Source: Pseudomonadota bacterium (GTDB taxonomy: Bacteria > Pseudomonadota > Gammaproteobacteria > Ga0077536). Taken from it: a DNA stretch of 36,263 bases. Below the pieces are notes generated by a model that saw nothing but the letters and a program-made list of their open reading frames with translations, made no database searches and was not told where the DNA came from. Position numbers and translations under genes: made by a program. This document shows, in pieces, positions 1-6,656 of this stretch. The first letter of the stretch is position 1, and each line of letters opens with the position of its first letter. The DNA is taken from assembly GCA_029977665.1 (NCBI GenBank), contig JAPOKK010000008.1:1-36263 (forward strand), read 5' to 3'.

Positions 1-6
1 CTTCTA

Positions 7-293
7 TCACCTAAAAGCTGGACCAGGAATTCCGGGCTGGGTCACCCCGGGCAAGCCCGCCTTGGCCAGGCCAATCCCGATACCGACCTGGCTCGACGCG
101 GGACCGGGCAGGAACTGGCACAGCGCGACCAGGTCGCTGTAGGTCGCCTCGTCCAGCCAGCGGCGACGAACGCGTCGCGGAAGTAGCCGAGATGAGCGAT
201 CGGTCCGCCGAAGGAGGTGAGGCCCAGGCGAAGAAAGACGACGAAGACCTGCCAGGTGGTCTGGCGGCCGCTACCGGGTATCGGCTCCGTCAT
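7..293 (-). pseudogene. chrA: Chromate transporter ChrA remnant, frameshifted and truncated
   Basis: The start (ATG at 291-293) gives a typical ChrA N-terminus: residues about 14-40 read VFVVFLRLGLTSFGGPIAHL and then a GYFRDAFV stretch. At about 160-166 the frame shifts. The next frame continues ChrA with RWLDEATYSDLVALCQFLPG and PASSQVGIGIGLAKAGLPG, the conserved motif of the family. That frame stops at 7-9 after a short tail (VTQPGIPGPAFR) that does not look like ChrA. Full ChrA proteins are about 400 residues with some 10 membrane helices, so only the first quarter remains. One missing base explains the shift. The gene lies 27 bp downstream of the cytochrome c peroxidase on the same strand. 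It is almost certainly non-functional unless the frameshift is a sequencing error and the loss of the 3' part is an assembly edge. Confidence 0.82.
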
Positions 294-320
294 GAAGGTT
301 CGCCGTCCCTGCGCTCGATC

Positions 321-1337
321 TCATTCGGCGCCAGGCGGTGCGTAATGCGCTGGCAGCGGGCCGCTGAGCGCCGCGAGAAAGTCTGTGATCTCGCGGATCG
401 CCTGCGGGGACAGCGTCCGGCCGAGCTGCACGCGGGCCATCACGGCAACCGCTTCGCCGAGCGCGTCCACCGAGCCGTCGTGAAAATAGGGGCCGGTCTT
501 CGCGACGTTGCGCAACGGCTGTACCCGGAACTTGTCGCGATCCGCCTCCACGCCCGTCCTGGCCATCAGACCGGTATCGCCTGCATCCGATCCGGTATGG
601 GGGCGATAATCCTCCACCACGCCGAAGCGCTGCAGGCTGCCGCCACCGAACAGCGGCCCGGCATGGCACCCGCCGCAACCGGTCTCGATGAAGCGTTGCA
701 GTCCTTGCTTCTCACGCGCACCGAGTGCGGCGTCGTCGCCACCGAGCCAGGCGTCGAAAGGCGCGGGCGTGAGCAGCGTTTCCTGGTAGGCCTGAAGTGC
801 GCGGGCGTAGTGCTCGGCGGTGACCGGGTCGGGTTCCGCGGGATACGCTGCCGCGAACTGGCCGGCATAGCCGTGGTCGCGCAACGCGGCCTCCAGGGCT
901 GCCCGGTCGTCGAAGCCCATGGAGCCCGTGATCGAACCCAGCGCCTGCTCCGCGCCCGAGGCGCGGTCGGCCAGCCAACGCAAGCCGGCGCTTGCCCGCT
1001 GGGCGTTCAGCACGGATTGCGCGTGGCGCCTGGTCAGCTTGCCGCGCGCATCCGGCGAGCGCTTGCGCCGGTCGGCACCCGAGTCTGCGCGCAGATGGCA
1101 GCTCGCGCAGGCAGTCTTGCCGTCAGCGGACAGGCGCGGATCCCAGAACAGCGCCCGACCGAGCTCAATTTCCGGCGCGGCCACGGTTTCCGGGGCCGCG
1201 GCTGCTATCGCGCCGAACAGGGATGCCGCCTGCTCTCGCAACGTGTCATCGGCGGCGGCGACCACGTGCGCAGCCAGCGTCGCGGCGACTGCCAAGAGCA
1301 CCCGGACCCGTGAGCGGCTTGGCGATGGCAACGGCAT
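321..1337 (-). CDS. Diheme cytochrome c peroxidase / MauG-family protein
   Basis: A secreted c-type diheme protein of 338 residues that probably reduces hydrogen peroxide, or oxidises a partner, in the periplasm. The N-terminus is a signal peptide (basic SPSRSRVRV, then a hydrophobic stretch to about residue 29). Two CxxCH heme sites are visible: CASCH at 77-81 and CGGCH at 221-225. Between them is the family's LFWDPRLSADG...TACASCH context. After the second heme come conserved PLRNVAKTGPYFHDG residues (about 275-290). Length matches bacterial cytochrome c peroxidases and MauG homologues. I cannot tell a true peroxidase from a MauG-like enzyme without the axial ligand alignment. The chrA remnant follows 27 bp downstream; no partner gene is nearby. 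Function at family level is firm. Confidence 0.9.
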   Translation of the reverse strand: MPLPSPSRSRVRVLLAVAATLAAHVVAAADDTLREQAASLFGAIAAAAPETVAAPEIELGRALFWDPRLSADGKTACASCHLRADSGADRRKRSPDARGKLTRRHAQSVLNAQRASAGLRWLADRASGAEQALGSITGSMGFDDRAALEAALRDHGYAGQFAAAYPAEPDPVTAEHYARALQAYQETLLTPAPFDAWLGGDDAALGAREKQGLQRFIETGCGGCHAGPLFGGGSLQRFGVVEDYRPHTGSDAGDTGLMARTGVEADRDKFRVQPLRNVAKTGPYFHDGSVDALGEAVAVMARVQLGRTLSPQAIREITDFLAALSGPLPAHYAPPGAE

Positions 1338-1646
1338 GCAGTCTCCGGCAGGTAACGCGGTTCAGCAGCGGTGGGCGCAAGGGTTCAATGCGGGCATGGG
1401 GCAATACGATAGCGCATCCCGTGATACCGACCACCAATGACCGATGCCCCATGCCAACGCCCTACGCATCGACACCGTGTCCGTCGTCGAGCGGCGCCCG
1501 AGTCTGCGCCGGATGATGTTCCTCTTCATCGCTTGCCGCTGCGATCGCCCGCCAGGCCCGAGGTGACGCGAAGCCCCTACGTGATACAGCAAAGGGCGAC
1601 GACGCCGGGCAGGAACTGCGACGCGCCCGGCGATTCCCGCGGCCGG
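1338..1646. other. Gene-less 309-bp stretch upstream of the peroxidase
   Basis: No reading frame here looks like a real protein; the open frames are shadows. It holds the upstream region of the peroxidase gene and the 3' flank of the crotonase operon. The only structure I see is an 11-bp perfect inverted repeat, GGCATGGGGCA at 1393-1403 and TGCCCCATGCC at 1445-1455, separated by 41 nt. Its role is unknown and chance is possible. Confidence 0.5.
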
Positions 1647-2444
1647 CTAGATGTCTTCGAAATTACCGTGCCGCCCCTTACCGTCGGCGAAGCGCCGGGC
1701 TCCTGCCACGCCCTCGGCGGCGACCATCGCCGCGCTGATGCGCCACTCCGAACGCAGTCCATCGAGTTCACTCAGTCCCTCTTGCGCGTAAACCGATGCA
1801 CGATCGGCTCGCAGGCAGCCTTGCGGGAACTTCGCGATCTCCGCCGCGAGCGCTTCCGCAGCGGCCCGCGCCTGGCCGTCCGGGACGACGCGATCGCAGG
1901 CGCCGATACGCAGCGCTTCCTCGGCCGGCAGCTTGCGGCCGGTAAGGATCAGGTCGAGCGCGCGACCGCGCCCGACCAGGCGCGGCAGGCGCACGGTGCC
2001 GCCGTCGATCAGCGGCACGCCCCAGCGCCGGCAGTACACACCGAAGTACGCGCTCTCTTCCATCACGCGCAGGTCACACCACAGCGCGAGCTCGAAGCCG
2101 CCCGCCACCGCCGGCCCCGCGACGGCCGCGATCACGGGCTTGCTCAGCTGCAGCCGGCTCGGTCCCATCGGGCCGCGCGGGACGCTGCCGTCGTCGCCGA
2201 AATCGAGCGCCGCCAGCGGATTCTCCTCGCCGGCCAGTTCACTCGCGGATTTCAGATCCCAGCCGCCGCAGAACGCACCGCCCTCGCCCCAGAAGACGGC
2301 GACCAGGGCGTCATCATCGGCTTCGAACTCGAGGAAGGCCGCCGCCAGCGCCTCGGCCGACTCGTTGTTGACGGCGTTACGCACTTCCGGCCGGCTGTTG
2401 ATGACCGTCGTCACCGGCCCATTCTTCTCTACGCGTACTGTCAT
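1647..2444 (-). CDS. Crotonase-fold enzyme (enoyl-CoA hydratase/isomerase family)
   Basis: A cytosolic acyl-CoA-processing enzyme of 265 residues. The crotonase fold is shown by the first oxyanion-hole motif (GGAFCGGWDLK, about 55-65) and the second (VAGPAVAGGFELAL, about 108-121). The first catalytic glutamate of rat enoyl-CoA hydratase (Glu144) is kept as Glu118 in GGFE. The position of the second (Glu164) falls on Cys138 in FGVYCRRWG, so classical hydration of trans-2-enoyl-CoA is doubtful. The DGGTVRLPRLVG segment is typical of a large, poorly characterised crotonase subgroup. It is the last gene of the operon with the P450 and ferredoxin, 13 bp after the second crotonase, with GGGAAGA as a ribosome binding site. 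Likely role, by inference: processing the CoA ester of the oxidised substrate. Confidence 0.85.
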   Translation of the reverse strand: MTVRVEKNGPVTTVINSRPEVRNAVNNESAEALAAAFLEFEADDDALVAVFWGEGGAFCGGWDLKSASELAGEENPLAALDFGDDGSVPRGPMGPSRLQLSKPVIAAVAGPAVAGGFELALWCDLRVMEESAYFGVYCRRWGVPLIDGGTVRLPRLVGRGRALDLILTGRKLPAEEALRIGACDRVVPDGQARAAAEALAAEIAKFPQGCLRADRASVYAQEGLSELDGLRSEWRISAAMVAAEGVAGARRFADGKGRHGNFEDI

Positions 2445-2457
2445 GATGTCTTCCCGT

Positions 2458-3408
2458 TCAGTCCTTCTTCGCGATCAGCCGATCGAGTTCGGCGATCAAC
2501 GCGCGCGCCTCGTCGCCCTCCGGGATGGGGCGTCCCGAATCACGCCATGCGACCGCCTCCTTGAAACCATGTGCCTGGGCATGGCGGCGGAACCACAGGC
2601 CTTCGGGATTATGACGGGTGATGCCGTCAAACACCGTCGCGAGCGTCTGGCTGGCGAGCAGGCCCATGCGTTCGACGGCTTCGTTCACGATCATTTTCTG
2701 CATCTGCAACATCCCGATAGGAACACTCGCCATGCGCGCGGCGAGCGCATCGACCGCGGCGTCGAGATCGGCTGCCGGCACGGCTTCGCTGACCAGTCCC
2801 CACTCGCAGGCCGTGCGGCCGTCAATCAGGTCACCGGTCAGCAGCAAGCGCTTGGCACGCTCCGGGCCGAGACGGTACGTCCAATGCGCCGTCGTCGGGC
2901 AGCCCCATACCCGGGTCGGCATGTAGCCGATACGCGCGTCTTCCTCCATCACGACCTGGTCGCAGCACAACGCGATGTCCGAGCCGCCCGCAATGGCGTA
3001 CCGGTGTACCCGCGCGATGGTCGGCTTGGGCGAGCGCCACAGGGCCATGAAGTCGTCCGTGTAGCGCCGCATGGCTCGGTAATCGGCCATCGGGTCCCAT
3101 GGCTCGCGCTCCTGCTTACAAGGATGCTCGCCGGCCGCCTCGCCGAACAGGCCGATGTCGTAGCCGGCGCAAAACGCAGCGCCTGCTCCCTGCAGGACGA
3201 TGACATGGATGTCGTCATCGTCGTTGGCAAGTTCGACGGCTGCGCGAATCTCACCCGGCGTATCGAACGTGATCGCGTTCAACCGCTCCGGGCGATTGAA
3301 GGTGATGCGGGCCACGCGCTCGTTGGCCGCGTCCCGCGTCACCGTCAACGTCTTGAACGCGACCGCAGCGTCGAGTTCGCTGCCCGGAACCGTATCGTGC
3401 AAACTCAT
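2458..3408 (-). CDS. Crotonase-fold enzyme, second paralogue
   Basis: A 316-residue crotonase-superfamily protein. The oxyanion motifs are AAFCAGYD (about 77-84) and the IAGGSDIAL segment (about 139-147). The residue matching rat Glu144 is Asp144 and that matching Glu164 is Pro164 ([11 protein letters not shown]), so both classical acid/base glutamates are absent. This points to isomerase, hydrolase, decarboxylase or another crotonase chemistry rather than simple hydration. The [16 protein letters not shown] motif is found in many uncharacterised family members. The start ATG (3406-3408) overlaps the stop codon of the upstream membrane-protein gene in ATGA, implying translational coupling. 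It sits between that gene and the first crotonase in the P450 operon. Confidence 0.85.
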   Translation of the reverse strand: MSLHDTVPGSELDAAVAFKTLTVTRDAANERVARITFNRPERLNAITFDTPGEIRAAVELANDDDDIHVIVLQGAGAAFCAGYDIGLFGEAAGEHPCKQEREPWDPMADYRAMRRYTDDFMALWRSPKPTIARVHRYAIAGGSDIALCCDQVVMEEDARIGYMPTRVWGCPTTAHWTYRLGPERAKRLLLTGDLIDGRTACEWGLVSEAVPAADLDAAVDALAARMASVPIGMLQMQKMIVNEAVERMGLLASQTLATVFDGITRHNPEGLWFRRHAQAHGFKEAVAWRDSGRPIPEGDEARALIAELDRLIAKKD

Positions 3409-3800
3409 CGGTCAGCCTCCTCCGGACTTACAGGATTCGTTTCGCGGGTCGGCGCCGGTCGCCGCGTGGCATGAACGCCGAGCGCCAGCCCGATGGGATC
3501 ACCGCCGGCGGCAAAGCCGGCCCACAGCAGGTAGGGAAAGGTGAACATGCCGCCCCACACAACGCTCATCACACCGAACACGTGTCCCCGGCCGGTGAAT
3601 CCCTCGCGCCAAGAGATCCAGGCACCGAGCAGGACCAGGTGCAGCAACAAGTCGGTGTTGAACTGGGAACGCCAATCCAGCGGCACGAGATCCGGGAAGA
3701 AGGTTGCGGGCCAATTGCAGCCGTGACCGGCCGCCGCCGCGATGGAGACGGCAAAGATGGCGACGGTGAACAAGACCAGCAGGGTGTTGAAAGGGCGCAT
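3405..3800 (-). CDS. Small membrane protein of the P450 operon, unknown function
   Basis: A 131-residue protein that I do not recognise as a named family. It has three clear hydrophobic segments at about residues 5-24, 50-63 and 73-97, separated by short loops, and a polar proline-rich C-terminal tail. The middle loop has [16 protein letters not shown] and the third segment [20 protein letters not shown]. The ATG at 3798-3800 is chosen because the hydrophobic segment follows it at once. A TTG at 3864-3866 would add 22 residues and overlap the ferredoxin stop by 14 bp; neither start has a strong ribosome binding site. Its stop overlaps the next crotonase start (ATGA). Lying inside a P450/ferredoxin operon, it may help substrate entry or membrane docking; that is inference only. 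Confidence 0.7.
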   Translation of the reverse strand: MRPFNTLLVLFTVAIFAVSIAAAAGHGCNWPATFFPDLVPLDWRSQFNTDLLLHLVLLGAWISWREGFTGRGHVFGVMSVVWGGMFTFPYLLWAGFAAGGDPIGLALGVHATRRPAPTRETNPVSPEEADR

Positions 3801-3852
3801 ACCGGGGACCTGCGTAGTAGGGTGTGTGGTTACGGCGCGATTTGCGACGGAT

Positions 3853-4176
3853 TCAATGCTGGCCAAGCGGCAGCGTCACGACCAGGCCGTCCATGACCGG
3901 CGTCACCGTGACCTGGCATCCGAGCCGGCTCGCCGGCGTGACGCCGTCCGCGAAGCCCAGCATGTCGCGCTCGGTCTCGGAGCCGGCTTCGCCTATAACG
4001 CTGCGCCACGCGTCAGCGACGTAGAGATGGCAGGTCGCACAGGCACAGTTGCCGCCGCAATCGCCGTCGATGCCCGGGATGCCGTTGTCGACCGCCGCGG
4101 CCATCAGGTTGGTGCCGTCTTCGACGTCGACCTCGTGGCGCGTGCCATCGTGTTCGATGTAGGTAATGCGTGTCAT
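3853..4176 (-). CDS. [2Fe-2S] ferredoxin, adrenodoxin/putidaredoxin type
   Basis: A 107-residue electron carrier, expected to pass single electrons from an NAD(P)H ferredoxin reductase to the P450 encoded just upstream. Four cluster ligands fit the adrenodoxin pattern C-x5-C-x2-C-x37-C: Cys40, Cys46, Cys49 and Cys87, in the context DCGGNCACATCH and RLGCQ. Cys44 is an extra, non-ligand cysteine. The start at 4174-4176 is preferred because GGAAGG lies 6 nt upstream; an in-frame ATG at 4180-4182 is too close to it. The gap from the P450 stop is 34 bp, so the two are cotranscribed. No ferredoxin reductase is encoded in this operon or elsewhere in the window, so the reductase must come from another locus. 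Confidence 0.95.
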   Translation of the reverse strand: MTRITYIEHDGTRHEVDVEDGTNLMAAAVDNGIPGIDGDCGGNCACATCHLYVADAWRSVIGEAGSETERDMLGFADGVTPASRLGCQVTVTPVMDGLVVTLPLGQH

Positions 4177-4210
4177 GTTCATCCTTCCTTTAGGTATCTT
4201 GCCGATCGCC

Positions 4211-5473
4211 TCACGCGTTCCAAGGCACCAGGCGTACCGGGAGCTCGGAGTAGCCCATGATGATGTTGGAGCGGACCCGCACCGGGTCACCCACCACCTC
4301 CACCATGCGGAAGCGCTCGAGGATCTCTTCCCAGGCGACGCGCAATTGCAGTTCAGCCAGGCGATTGCCGACACAACGATGGATGCCGAAACCGAATGAC
4401 AGGTGGTTGCGCGGCCGCTCGCGGTCGACGATGAAATCGTTCGGGCGCTCTATCACGCGTTCGTCGCGATTGCCCGACAGGTACCACATGACCACCTTGT
4501 CGCCCGCCTGGATACGCTGCCCGCCGAGTTCTACATCCTCGAGTGCGGTGCGCTTCATGTGCGCGAGCGGCGTCTGCCAACGGATGGCCTCGGGGACGAA
4601 GCTGGCGATGAGCCCGCGATCGCGGCGAAGCTTCTCGTACTCGTCGGGGTGCTGGTTGAGCGCAAGCACGCTGCCGGTCAGGGTATTGCGGGTGGTGTCG
4701 TTGCCGCCGACGATCAGCAGCAAGACGTTGCCCATGAACTCGGCCCGGCTCATGTCGCGCGTCTCGGGTGCGCTCGCGAGCATCGACACCAGGTCGTAAC
4801 CGCCTGGCTTGCCGGTGCGCTCCCGCCACAGGCGGCTGAAATACTCGCCCATATCCTCGAGTTCGGCGCGGCGCGATTCCCAGCTTTCGACGATCCCGCT
4901 GCCGGGGACCGACACCGAGATGTCCGACCAGCGCGTGAGCATGCGTCGATCTTCGAAAGGGAAGTCGAACAAGGTCGCCAGCGTGCGCGTGGTCAGTTCG
5001 ACGGAGAAGGCATCGACCCAGTTGAACGCCTCGCCGACCGGCAGGTGATCGAGAATATCGACGCAGTTCGCGCGTATCTCGCTCTCCATCTTGCGCAGGT
5101 TCTCGGCGCCCACGGCCGGGCTCACGGCCTTGCGCGTGACGTCGTGGCGCGGCTGGTCCATCGCGATGAACATCGGCAGCTGGAATGCTTCTTCTTCGAT
5201 GAAGAACATCTCGTAACCGAGAATGTGGCCGCCGCGCGCGTGGTCCGAGGAGAACACCTTGTGGTTGGTGTCCACCGCCATGATGTCGTGGTAGCGGGTC
5301 ACCGACCAGAACGGACCGTAGTCCGATCCGGGCGTGAAATGCACCGGCGCCTCTGCCCGCAGGCGTTCGAAGTAAGGCAGCACCAGGTCGTGCTGGAAGA
5401 GATCCGGGTCGCTCATGTCGATGGCATCGAGTGGGAGGCTGTACGGATCCGAGACGGCTCTGGCAACGTTCAT
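4211..5473 (-). CDS. Cytochrome P450, CYP153 family-like (terminal hydroxylase)
   Basis: A soluble class I bacterial P450 of 420 residues. CYP153 enzymes hydroxylate terminal carbons of medium-chain alkanes, fatty acids or related alicyclic compounds. Signature regions match that family: PFWSVTRYHDI (54-64), FIAMDQPRHDVTR (102-114), the I-helix LLLIVGGNDTTRN (251-263), the ExxR pair Glu295/Arg298 in EAIRWQTPLAHMKR, GDKVVMWYLSGNRDER (324-339), and the heme loop FGFGIHRCVGNRLAELQL with Cys367 as thiolate ligand. The start ATG at 5471-5473 is preceded by GGAGAAC at good spacing; upstream in-frame codons are not conserved. It is the first gene of the operon with ferredoxin, membrane protein and two crotonases, and is divergent from an AraC regulator, the usual CYP153 arrangement. 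Exact substrate is not predictable. Confidence 0.93.
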   Translation of the reverse strand: MNVARAVSDPYSLPLDAIDMSDPDLFQHDLVLPYFERLRAEAPVHFTPGSDYGPFWSVTRYHDIMAVDTNHKVFSSDHARGGHILGYEMFFIEEEAFQLPMFIAMDQPRHDVTRKAVSPAVGAENLRKMESEIRANCVDILDHLPVGEAFNWVDAFSVELTTRTLATLFDFPFEDRRMLTRWSDISVSVPGSGIVESWESRRAELEDMGEYFSRLWRERTGKPGGYDLVSMLASAPETRDMSRAEFMGNVLLLIVGGNDTTRNTLTGSVLALNQHPDEYEKLRRDRGLIASFVPEAIRWQTPLAHMKRTALEDVELGGQRIQAGDKVVMWYLSGNRDERVIERPNDFIVDRERPRNHLSFGFGIHRCVGNRLAELQLRVAWEEILERFRMVEVVGDPVRVRSNIIMGYSELPVRLVPWNA

Positions 5474-5557
5474 GCGTTGTTCTCCGGCTGACGGTGGCTG
5501 CGCGGCGCCGGCGTGCCCGGCGGAACATGCATGCAAACTACCGTGGCGCCGGCATCC

Positions 5558-5599
5558 GGGCTTGTCCGCCAGGGAACGGGGGCTTGTCTGGGAGCGAAC
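5558..5599 (+). promoter_or_regulatory. Tandem AraC-type operator candidate
   Basis: Two 20-bp units, GGGCTTGTCCGCCAGGGAAC (5558-5577) and GGGCTTGTCTGGGAGCGAAC (5580-5599), match at 16 of 20 positions with identical first nine bases. Their offset is 22 bp, two helical turns, as is usual for the two half-sites bound by an AraC-family dimer. They lie in the 241-bp space between the divergent P450 operon and the araC-like gene. Binding by the adjacent regulator is inference. Confidence 0.65.
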
Positions 5600-5611
5600 T
5601 CGCGCAAGTTC
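5596..5611. promoter_or_regulatory. 16-bp near-palindrome in the P450/AraC intergenic region
   Basis: GAACTCGCGCAAGTTC reads the same on both strands at 14 of 16 positions, with perfect 5-bp ends. It overlaps the last bases of the second direct-repeat unit and could be a second regulatory site. It could also be chance in GC-rich DNA. Confidence 0.4.
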
Positions 5612-5714
5612 CCGCCGCCGCACGAGGCGGTCCGTTGTGCGATAAGAATGGACAACTGCCGGCGCTTTGCTGCCATTATTCCGATTGCCGCCGACGGCTT
5701 GGAGAGTAAAGCAC

Positions 5715-6656
5715 ATGAACGCGAGCGAATTGAGTGGACTGCGCAAGATTGGCGGTGCCGAGCTTAGCCATACGATCAGCGCGGCTCACCTGTCGTGGTG
5801 CTTCGACCCTGCCCAAACCCGGCGGCTGGAGGCCAGCCTGGCGCTGCGCAGTCTGGGCGCGCTACGCCTGGCCCGGGTTCGCGTGACCGAATGGAGCGGC
5901 CGGCGCTCAACGCGCGAGATTCGCGCGAACCCGGAACCCTACCTCACCGTCCTGATGCCTTTGCGCGGCTCAATCGAGCTGGCTTCCGAACAGGGATCTC
6001 AACGCGTTGGAAAACACGAACTGGGGATCTGGGACAGCACCCGGCCGATGTCTTTCGCGATCGGGCGCACGAGCCTGGAAATGCTCTCGGTGCTCGTACC
6101 GCAGCGCCTTCTGCGTGCGAGCCGCTCCGACTGCGCCGGTCAACACTGCTCACGGATCGGCCGTGACAACGTCCTGTCCGAGTTATGCGTTCGGCATATG
6201 ACCACGCTCGCTCGCTTTCTCGACGACGAGCTACGGCCCTATGAGCTCACGATCAGCGACCTCACCACAAGCATCTTCGATGCATTACTCGCAGGCGAGC
6301 GCGGCGGCCTGCGCGATCGGCACCGGCTGCTGGCCGATATCAAGGAATACATCGAGTGCTATATCGTCGAAGACACACTGTCGGCCGCGACCATTGCTGA
6401 CGCTTTCGACATCACGCCACGCTACGTCCATAAACTGTTCGAGCCAGGGGGCTGCTCGGTACGGGACTGGATCCTGCGCCGGCGCGTGGAACGCAGTACT
6501 AGCGATCTCGAGCAGAGCCGGGACAGCGTGACGACCATTGCGTACAAGTGGGGATTCAAGGATCTCGGGCATTACAGCCGGGTATTCCGGCGCGTATTCG
6601 GACTCCCGCCAAGCACCTGGCGTCTCTCGCGCGCGAGCCGCAACAGCGTACCGTGA
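5715..6656 (+). CDS. AraC-family transcriptional regulator of the P450 operon
   Basis: A 313-residue regulator. The N-terminal part (about 1-180) resembles the AraC-binding-like domain, with the block EPYLTVLMPLRGSIEL followed by GKHELGIWDSTRPMSF. The C-terminal 100 residues are the paired helix-turn-helix DNA-binding domain: first HTH around LSAATIADAFDITPRYVHKLF, second around SVTTIAYKWGFKDLGHYSRVFRRVFG, the conserved second-helix signature. The start at 5715-5717 is chosen because GGAGAG lies about 10 nt upstream and the preceding in-frame codons lack similarity. It is divergent from the CYP153 gene, an arrangement known for CYP153 loci, so it probably activates that operon when substrate or product is present. 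Its last 101 bp are antisense to the 3' end of the large propeller gene. Confidence 0.92.
   Translation: MNASELSGLRKIGGAELSHTISAAHLSWCFDPAQTRRLEASLALRSLGALRLARVRVTEWSGRRSTREIRANPEPYLTVLMPLRGSIELASEQGSQRVGKHELGIWDSTRPMSFAIGRTSLEMLSVLVPQRLLRASRSDCAGQHCSRIGRDNVLSELCVRHMTTLARFLDDELRPYELTISDLTTSIFDALLAGERGGLRDRHRLLADIKEYIECYIVEDTLSAATIADAFDITPRYVHKLFEPGGCSVRDWILRRRVERSTSDLEQSRDSVTTIAYKWGFKDLGHYSRVFRRVFGLPPSTWRLSRASRNSVP

Noticed and set aside
1-40. Possible insertion-sequence end
   Set aside because: Too short to identify, no terminal repeat pair or transposase is visible; kept only as a hypothesis in the findings.
4177-4374. Longer N-terminus for the ferredoxin
   Set aside because: The extra 60-odd codons overlap the P450 3' end out of frame and are Ser/Trp-rich; GGAAGG supports the start at 4176.
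5474-5746. Longer N-terminus for the CYP153-like P450
   Set aside because: It would run across the operator region; similarity to CYP153 proteins and a GGAGAAC site support 5473.
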